From positions 1 through 11,796 of the forward strand of contig SLSN01000045.1 in NCBI GenBank assembly GCA_007130415.1: DNA of 11,796 bases. Direction: 5' to 3'. Each line of letters opens with the position of its first letter. Within the stretch, counting starts at the first letter, position 1. The notes under the pieces are model-generated. The model did not search any database and was not told where the DNA came from. It saw only the letters and a list, made by a program, of their open reading frames with translations. This DNA is from Patescibacteria group bacterium (GTDB taxonomy: Bacteria > Patescibacteriota > Dojkabacteria > SC72 > T1SED10-24). Position numbers and translations under genes: made by a program. Of this stretch, positions 7,732 to 11,796 are shown one piece after another.

Positions 7732-7772
7732 AAATAGAAGAAATGAAGATAAAGGTTCTTACAAGCGACTAG
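7728..7772 (+). CDS. Possible 14-codon ORF overlapping the VirB4-like stop
   Basis: ATG at 7728 overlaps the VirB4-like TGA as ATGA, the usual arrangement of a coupled downstream gene, and has AAGGAGG 9 bases upstream. The frame encodes only MKIEEMKIKVLTSD before TAG. The stop lies inside the loop of the candidate terminator. It could be a leader-type peptide, the truncated start of a lost operon gene, or chance. I cannot show that it is expressed. Confidence 0.25.
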   Translation: MKIEEMKIKVLTSD

Positions 7773-7795
7773 CCTATAAAGTAAAGAACCCTTTT
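7754..7795 (+). terminator. Candidate terminator hairpin after the VirB4-like operon
   Basis: GGTTCTTAC (7754-7762) pairs with GTAAAGAACC (7781-7790) with one bulged A, around an 18-base loop, followed by CTTTT. The stem is good, but the loop is long and the U tract short. A second small palindrome, CCCTTTTAAGGG, lies at 7789-7800. The position between convergent genes suits a terminator. Confidence 0.4.
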
Positions 7796-7803
7796 AAGGG
7801 AGT

Positions 7804-8391
7804 TTAGAACATTTTAAGCTGTTTTTCCTCTTTTTTCTTTTCTTTTTCAAGATATTCCTTCAGATTTTTCATGTCACTCAAAAGAATATCTCTGTAAGAA
7901 CCATTGTATAGAGCCACAGCAGGATGATACATTGCAAAAACTGCTCTACCGTCTTTTTCTCTTTTAAAAATCTGACCGTGGGCTTTAGAAATTGTTACAT
8001 TTGGCAAGAAATTAGCAAGAGCATGGCGTCCCAGAGGCACGAAAACTTTTGGATTGATAAACTCTATCTGAGCTTTCAACCAAGGTTTAAAAATTGCTTT
8101 CTCTTCATCTGAAGGATCTCTGTTATTTGGTGGACGACATTTGACTACGTTTGTAATGAAAACATCTTCTCTTTTAAGACCAATGCTTTCAAGTAATGTA
8201 TCTAAAAACTTCCCTGCTGGACCAACAAAAGGTCTCCCCAATTTGTCCTCTACAGCTCCTGGAGCTTCCCCTATAAACATAATGTCTGCATTTGGATTGC
8301 CTTCTCCTGGAACAATATTTTTTACAGTTTTGAAAAGTTCACTCGTAGTATTTTCTGAATAGTATTGATTTATCTCATCAAGAGTTTTCAT
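7804..8391 (-). CDS. Uracil-DNA glycosylase, family 4-like, missing most Fe-S ligands
   Basis: Removes uracil from DNA (deaminated cytosine), starting base excision repair. The 195-residue protein has the family 4/5 motifs: PGEGNP (28-33), GEAPG (41-45) with ED at 48-49, GRPFVGPAGK (52-61), NVVKCRPPNNRDP (81-93) and the motif AMYHPAVAL (153-161). Family 4 enzymes normally carry four cysteines for a 4Fe-4S cluster. Here only C85 remains: the N-terminal CxxC aligns with N14 and S17, and the fourth cysteine with F101 (in EEKAIFKPWL). The protein contains no other Cys at all, so the cluster should be absent. The KRRIH insertion of UDGX is not present. The C-terminus is a Lys/Glu helix. The start is fused to the upstream stop as TAATG, implying coupled translation with the Lon-like ATPase. 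Confidence 0.9.
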   Translation of the reverse strand: MKTLDEINQYYSENTTSELFKTVKNIVPGEGNPNADIMFIGEAPGAVEDKLGRPFVGPAGKFLDTLLESIGLKREDVFITNVVKCRPPNNRDPSDEEKAIFKPWLKAQIEFINPKVFVPLGRHALANFLPNVTISKAHGQIFKREKDGRAVFAMYHPAVALYNGSYRDILLSDMKNLKEYLEKEKKKEEKQLKMF

Positions 8392-9617
8392 TAACTCAAT
8401 GGTCCTTGATCAGGTAATACAAATTGCCTAAGGTTTTGATTATTAACAACAATTGGAGGTTGTTGTCCTTCCAAAACTTTTCTTGCAGCAGTACGCACCA
8501 AAGTAGAAAGGTTCCTTTCAAGTTGCCTAAGCCCCGCATCAAAACCAACAGGACGTATGAGAAGTGGCCAAACATTTTCCTCAATAATTATATCCTTTTC
8601 GCTAAGTCCAGCATTTCTTAATACTGCAGGCATTGTATATGTTTTAGCAATAATTTCTTTTTCTTGATCAGAATAACTGGTAAAGCGAATTACTTCCATA
8701 CGATCAAGCAATGCAGCTGATAATGTTCCTAGTGTATTACAGGTACATATGAAAAATACTTTTCCTAAATTAACAGGATAATCAAGATAATGGTCAATAA
8801 ATGTACTATTCTGTTCAGGATCTAAAATTTCAAGCAAGGAAGCCATAACATCGTTAAGTAATCCACTCTGTCCACTAACTTTATCTATTTCATCCAAAAC
8901 AATAACGGGATTCATAGTTCCACATCTGGTAAGAGCTTTAATGATTTGTCCTGGCTCTGCATCTAAAAAAGCTCTGGACTGCCCTCTAAGAGCTTGTACA
9001 CTACCCACAGCTCCCAAAGAAACCCTAACGAATTTCCTGTCCATAGAATTAGCTATCGATTTTGCAATGGATGTTTTACCTACACCCTGAAGGCCTACAA
9101 AAAGCATAACTGGGGCATTTGCAGAGGAACCCCTCAAAACACCCATATCCGCAACACCACCTTCTTCCATATCTAAACTCTCTCCCCTTTGCATACGCAT
9201 CTGCATAATAGCGAGATAATCAAGGACGAGATTTTTTACAGTATCAATACCATAGTGAGTGGAATCCATCATCTGCTTAGCATTTTTAATATCCAGATTA
9301 TCTTTGCTATATACCCCCCAAGGAACACTAGTAATCCAAGAAATATACTTCTCCACAACTTCAAACTCTCCTGAATAGCTTCCTCTCCTTGCCATTCTCC
9401 TAAGCCTACCTACACTTCTCAAAGCCTTTTCTGCTAAATCCTCAGGCATATTGGCTTCTTTTATAGCTTTTTCTAATTCATCAATTTCTGCAATAGCCTC
9501 AACTTCTTCACTAGTACGACTTGCAGAATCAGAAAGAGTATCCGAAGTTTTCAGAGCAGTCGTCGCACCATCAGAGACCTTATTTAATTTTTGCAAACCC
9601 TGATTATTGTTTGTCAT
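8391..9617 (-). CDS. Lon-type AAA+ ATPase lacking the protease domain
   Basis: The AAA+ module of Lon (protease La) on its own. In the 408 residues: a Thr/Ser/Asn-rich tail (1-40); part of the Lon middle helical region with SVPWGVYSKDN (97-107) and HYGIDTVK (121-128); Walker A GLQGVGKT (175-182); pore-loop region SRAFLDAEPG with F217 where Lon has its substrate-gripping Tyr; Walker B VIVLDEIDK (238-246); LDPEQNSTFIDHYLD (265-279); sensor 1 N294; arginine finger in LLDRMEVI (303-310); and sensor 2 in GLRQLER (362-368). About 40 residues follow, then a stop. The Ser-Lys protease domain (~200 residues) and most of the N-terminal substrate domain are absent. No frameshift is apparent: the next base pair starts the glycosylase gene. 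It may be an unfoldase or chaperone, or may use a protease encoded elsewhere. It starts 8 bases after the ferredoxin stop. Confidence 0.9.
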   Translation of the reverse strand: MTNNNQGLQKLNKVSDGATTALKTSDTLSDSASRTSEEVEAIAEIDELEKAIKEANMPEDLAEKALRSVGRLRRMARRGSYSGEFEVVEKYISWITSVPWGVYSKDNLDIKNAKQMMDSTHYGIDTVKNLVLDYLAIMQMRMQRGESLDMEEGGVADMGVLRGSSANAPVMLFVGLQGVGKTSIAKSIANSMDRKFVRVSLGAVGSVQALRGQSRAFLDAEPGQIIKALTRCGTMNPVIVLDEIDKVSGQSGLLNDVMASLLEILDPEQNSTFIDHYLDYPVNLGKVFFICTCNTLGTLSAALLDRMEVIRFTSYSDQEKEIIAKTYTMPAVLRNAGLSEKDIIIEENVWPLLIRPVGFDAGLRQLERNLSTLVRTAARKVLEGQQPPIVVNNQNLRQFVLPDQGPLS

Positions 9618-9625
9618 TACATAAA

Positions 9626-9820
9626 CTAATTATCTATTATTGCTGCTACAGGACAAATTTCCTTAACCTTTGGCAAATCCTCCGGATTAACCTGAGCTTT
9701 TTTTTTAATTAGAACTTTTTGATTTTCATCAAATTCGAAAATATCCGGATATGCAGCTATACAACCACCACATTTCAAACAAATATCATGATTAATTTTA
9801 AGAATTTTGTCTGCTTGCAT
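9626..9820 (-). CDS. Single-cluster 4Fe-4S ferredoxin
   Basis: A 64-residue electron carrier. Cys ligands are C14, C17 and C20 (CLKCGGC) and C56 in the ICPVAAI tail, one complete 4Fe-4S site. Y24 stands where two-cluster ferredoxins have the fourth clustered Cys before Pro, and there is no second Cys set, so it is a monocluster type similar to those that serve P450s or biosynthetic enzymes. It lies 24 bases after sufU and has its own probable promoter. Nearby sufS/sufU suggest a role in Fe-S assembly or as a client; the redox partner cannot be read from the window. Confidence 0.92.
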   Translation of the reverse strand: MQADKILKINHDICLKCGGCIAAYPDIFEFDENQKVLIKKKAQVNPEDLPKVKEICPVAAIIDN

Positions 9821-9856
9821 TAGTTAAAATATAGCAGAAGTACTTCAAGAAGACAA
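9821..9856 (-). promoter_or_regulatory. Extended -10 promoter for the ferredoxin, predicted leaderless
   Basis: Minus strand: TTGTCT (9856-9851), a 17-base spacer, then TATATT (9833-9828) preceded by TG at the extended -10 position, then exactly 7 bases (TTAACTA) to the ATG at 9820. Transcription starting about 7 bases after the -10 would begin at the start codon. The -35 lies at the very end of sufU. Confidence 0.6.
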
Positions 9857-10210
9857 CGCTTTTCTTAAAGTTTCTATACCAAGAAGAGCACATTTCATTC
9901 TTGGCGTTTCTTTTTCCATTCCAAGCATTTTTAAAACTTCATCGTCAGTTATTTTCTTAACCTCGGAGATTTTTTTACCCTTTACTTTTTCACTTAACAT
10001 TGACATTGCAGCAATGCTTATGGCACAACCCCTAGCATCAAAAGAAATATCTTTGACAAGATTACCCTCTATATTCAAAAAAACCTCCATTTCATCTCCA
10101 CAGGTAACATTGTTTAAAAAAGCATTACTTGTTGATTTTTTGAGCTTTTTAAAATTCCTGGGATTTTTGTAATGATCTAGGATATTTTCTTTGTATAAAG
10201 AAGATGTCAT
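9845..10210 (-). CDS. sufU: SufU/IscU-type Fe-S scaffold or sulfur acceptor
   Basis: Partner of the cysteine desulfurase SufS: accepts sulfur or, as scaffold, holds a nascent cluster. The 121 residues carry the three conserved ligands C37 (VTCGDEM, with D39), C62 (ARGCAIS) and C107 (RMKCALL), plus the N-terminal signature LYKENILDHYKNPRNF. The GCAIS motif and Lys before the third Cys are SufU-like, because IscU has His-Cys there. However, the second-to-third Cys spacing of 45 is close to IscU and lacks the roughly 20-residue insertion typical of Bacillus SufU. The ATG overlaps the sufS stop as ATGA, so the two are translationally coupled. SufBCD are not in the window. Confidence 0.93.
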   Translation of the reverse strand: MTSSLYKENILDHYKNPRNFKKLKKSTSNAFLNNVTCGDEMEVFLNIEGNLVKDISFDARGCAISIAAMSMLSEKVKGKKISEVKKITDDEVLKMLGMEKETPRMKCALLGIETLRKALSS

Positions 10211-11439
10211 TTCCTAAAATTGTTCGAAATATTTTTCACTGCATCAGTAAAAACCTTTACTTCATCTTGAGTGTTGTAAATTCCAATGCTAATTCTTGCA
10301 GATGGACCAAAATCAAATTTTGTATGCAAAGGCTCAGCACAATGATAGCCTGCACGAATTGCAACACCCCTTTCATCAAGAAGAGAAGCAATATCATGAG
10401 GATGAATGTCTTTCAATTGAAAACTTATTACTCCTATCCTATCCTCCAATGATTTTGTACCCAAAAATTCAAGGTCACAAATTGTTGAAAGTCCTGCAAT
10501 AGCCATAGAAGTTAATTTTTCTTCATGTTCTCTTCTATCTTCCCAAGAGTAATTTTTAAGCCAATTTATAGCTTCCATGAGGCCAACAGCTTCAACAACG
10601 TTGGCTGTTCCAGCTTCAAATTTCTGTGGTAATTCTGCCCAATGTGCACCATTTTTCCAAACTTTTGTAACTATATTACCACCAGTAATCCAAGGTTCTA
10701 ACTTTTGAAGGATTTCTTTTTTCCCATAAACAACACCAATACCCATTGGTCCATACATTTTATGACCTGAAAAACAAAGAAAATCACAATCTAAATCTTT
10801 TACATCAACAGGCATATGTGCGACACTCTGTGCAACATCAACACACAAAACTCCTCCAACAGAATGTATTTTTTTAGCAAGTTTTTTTACATCATTAACC
10901 ATCCCCAAAACATTTGATACGTGAGAAATTGAAAGAATTTTCAGTCTACTTTTGTACTTAAGTTTAAGATAGTCTAAATAATTAATATCAAGAGTATAGT
11001 CCTCCAAAACCGGCAACCACTCCACTTTTATTTTCTTCTCTTTTGCAAGTTGAAGCCAAGGGAGTATATTACTGTGATGCTCAAGCTCAGAAATCACCAC
11101 AACATCTCCTTCCTTAAGATATTGTCGTCCATATGTATTTGCAACAAAGTTTAAACCCTGTGTAGCATTTCCTGTAAATATGATTTCTTTGTCACTCTCT
11201 GCATTCAAAAAATCAGCAACTTCTTTATGTGCCTGTTCCCATAATTTCGTTGATTCAGCAGCCAAAGTATGGAGGCTTCTATGAACATTTGCATTAGAAG
11301 TTTTGTAATATTCATTCATTGCATCTATTACAACTTGTGGTTTTTGTGTAGTAGCAGCATTGTCAAAATAAATGAGGGGTTTTCCATTTATCTCTCTACT
11401 TAAAATCGGAAATTGTTCTCGTATTTTTTCTGTATCCAT
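10207..11439 (-). CDS. sufS: Cysteine desulfurase SufS (group II)
   Basis: PLP enzyme that converts cysteine to alanine and passes the sulfur as persulfide to SufU for Fe-S clusters or thiolated tRNA. Full length at 410 residues. Key sites: YFDNAATTQKP (24-34); EHHSNILPW with the His pair 121-122 near PLP; D201 in DVAQS; K227 in SGHKMYGPMG forming the Schiff base; R362 and catalytic C367 in IRAGYHCAEPLH; and SIGIYNTQDEV near the C-terminus. The short catalytic loop around C367 identifies the SufS/group II type rather than IscS. It is the first gene of the sufS-sufU pair, with its own strong -10 box just before the ATG. Confidence 0.97.
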   Translation of the reverse strand: MDTEKIREQFPILSREINGKPLIYFDNAATTQKPQVVIDAMNEYYKTSNANVHRSLHTLAAESTKLWEQAHKEVADFLNAESDKEIIFTGNATQGLNFVANTYGRQYLKEGDVVVISELEHHSNILPWLQLAKEKKIKVEWLPVLEDYTLDINYLDYLKLKYKSRLKILSISHVSNVLGMVNDVKKLAKKIHSVGGVLCVDVAQSVAHMPVDVKDLDCDFLCFSGHKMYGPMGIGVVYGKKEILQKLEPWITGGNIVTKVWKNGAHWAELPQKFEAGTANVVEAVGLMEAINWLKNYSWEDRREHEEKLTSMAIAGLSTICDLEFLGTKSLEDRIGVISFQLKDIHPHDIASLLDERGVAIRAGYHCAEPLHTKFDFGPSARISIGIYNTQDEVKVFTDAVKNISNNFRK

Positions 11440-11476
11440 AGTGGCTATTATACATTGTTTTATGTATATTGTTTAA
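11440..11476 (-). promoter_or_regulatory. sufS promoter with consensus -10, predicted leaderless
   Basis: Minus strand: consensus TATAAT at 11452-11447, directly after TG, with 7 bases (AGCCACT) to the ATG at 11439. A weak -35, TTAAAC, lies 18 bases upstream (11476-11471) and overlaps the stop of the ABC gene. Initiation about 7 bases past the -10 would fall at the ATG, so the mRNA should lack a Shine-Dalgarno leader. Confidence 0.6.
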
Positions 11477-11796
11477 CGATTGTACTTAGCTTCTTTGTAA
11501 AAATGTCCTTTCTTCTCAAGAAGTTCTTTTGCTTTTCCTTGTTCAACAATTTTCCCTTTTTTAAAATAGTAAACCCTATCAAACTTCTGAAGGTTATCAG
11601 TATCTTGACTAATGTATATTAGAATCCTATCTTTACCCACGAAATCAATAATATCATCTAGTATTCTAGCCTTCGAAGGGCCATCTATGAATGTAAATGG
11701 CTCATCCATAATCATAATTTGCTTGTTTCGATAGATCATCCTTGCTATTGCTAACTTTTGCCAATGTCCCGGTGAAAGTTCTTTCCCATCACCAAA
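11473..11796 (-). CDS. ABC transporter ATP-binding domain, C-terminal part, atypical motifs
   Basis: The frame is open to the window edge, so the N-terminus (with Walker A, and any membrane domain) lies beyond 11796; about 107 residues are visible. It reads a signature LSPGHWQ (canonical LSGGQ), then LAIARM, Walker B IMIMDEP, a D-loop FID instead of ALD, and ending strands RVYYFKKGKIVEQGKAKELL as in exporter-type half transporters. The switch (H-loop) His is replaced by Gln in YISQDTD (codon 11605-11607). The changed signature and H-loop suggest a degenerate ATP site, as in one half of a heterodimeric exporter. It does not match SufC despite being next to sufS. The substrate is unknown. Confidence 0.85.
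   Translation of the reverse strand, partial: FGDGKELSPGHWQKLAIARMIYRNKQIMIMDEPFTFIDGPSKARILDDIIDFVGKDRILIYISQDTDNLQKFDRVYYFKKGKIVEQGKAKELLEKKGHFYKEAKYNR

Noticed and set aside
7754..7803. tRNA fragment or attachment site after the VirB4-like gene
   Set aside because: The inverted repeat does not fit a tRNA arm pattern (no TTCGA-type arm or acceptor pairing) and no matching direct repeat was seen at the other end of the operon. A terminator is the simpler reading.
8396..8584. Short same-strand ORF inside the Lon-like gene that could suggest a frameshifted protease domain
   Set aside because: Its translation shows no Lon protease features, and the Lon AAA+ sensor 2 region continues in the main frame through this stretch.
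7714..10210. Alternative genetic code (TGA as glycine)
   Set aside because: TGA ends sufS and sufU at proper family lengths and in an ATGA overlap, and also ends the VirB4-like gene. No conserved frame contains an internal TGA.
11473..11796. SufC as the ABC ATPase upstream of sufS
   Set aside because: The tail (GKIVEQGKAKELL, HFYKEA) and the signature are exporter-like. SufC has a distinct LSGGEKKR signature, which is not seen.

Overview
The window is AT-rich and very densely coded: twelve protein genes (two cut by the window edges), gaps mostly under 60 bases, and several 1-14 base overlaps. No gap reaches 300 bases. I found no rRNA, tRNA, CRISPR array, insertion sequence or origin. The small compact genes, the PrgI / TraC-like / VirB4-like gene trio, the minimal SufS-SufU pair and the weak or absent Shine-Dalgarno sites together suggest a Candidate Phyla Radiation (Patescibacteria) genome. 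That is an inference from gene content, not a phylogeny. TGA behaves as a stop (ends of sufS, sufU and the VirB4-like gene), so the TGA=Gly code of Gracilibacteria/Absconditabacteria does not apply.

Layout. (1) 1-3128, plus strand: 3' half of lepA (EF4), two tandem diverged paralogues with an HExxH or HHxxH motif, then recF. The two paralogues are preceded by an almost identical 30-bp sequence. (2) 3115-3891, minus: a nucleotidyltransferase-fold protein, convergent with recF and divergent from the next operon. (3) 3952-7731, plus: a three-gene type IV secretion/conjugation-like operon (PrgI-family membrane protein, TraC-like domain protein, VirB4-like ATPase), followed by a tiny ORF with the best Shine-Dalgarno in the window and a possible terminator hairpin. 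(4) 11796-7804, all minus: ABC ATPase C-terminus (partial), sufS, sufU, a 4Fe-4S ferredoxin, a Lon-type AAA+ ATPase without a protease domain, and a family-4-like uracil-DNA glycosylase.

How they fit together. SufS supplies sulfur and SufU is the likely acceptor or scaffold; the one-cluster ferredoxin next to them is a plausible electron carrier or client. The Lon-like ATPase and the glycosylase are stop-start coupled (TAATG). RecF and the glycosylase serve DNA repair. PrgI, the TraC-like protein and VirB4 form the energised core of a membrane translocation system whose other parts are not here.

Most notable: the glycosylase keeps only one of the four Fe-S cysteines of its family; the Lon-like protein keeps the unfolding motor and pore aromatic but has no protease; one member of the HExxH pair has lost the catalytic Glu; and sufS and the ferredoxin have good -10 boxes exactly 7 bases before ATG, predicting leaderless mRNAs.
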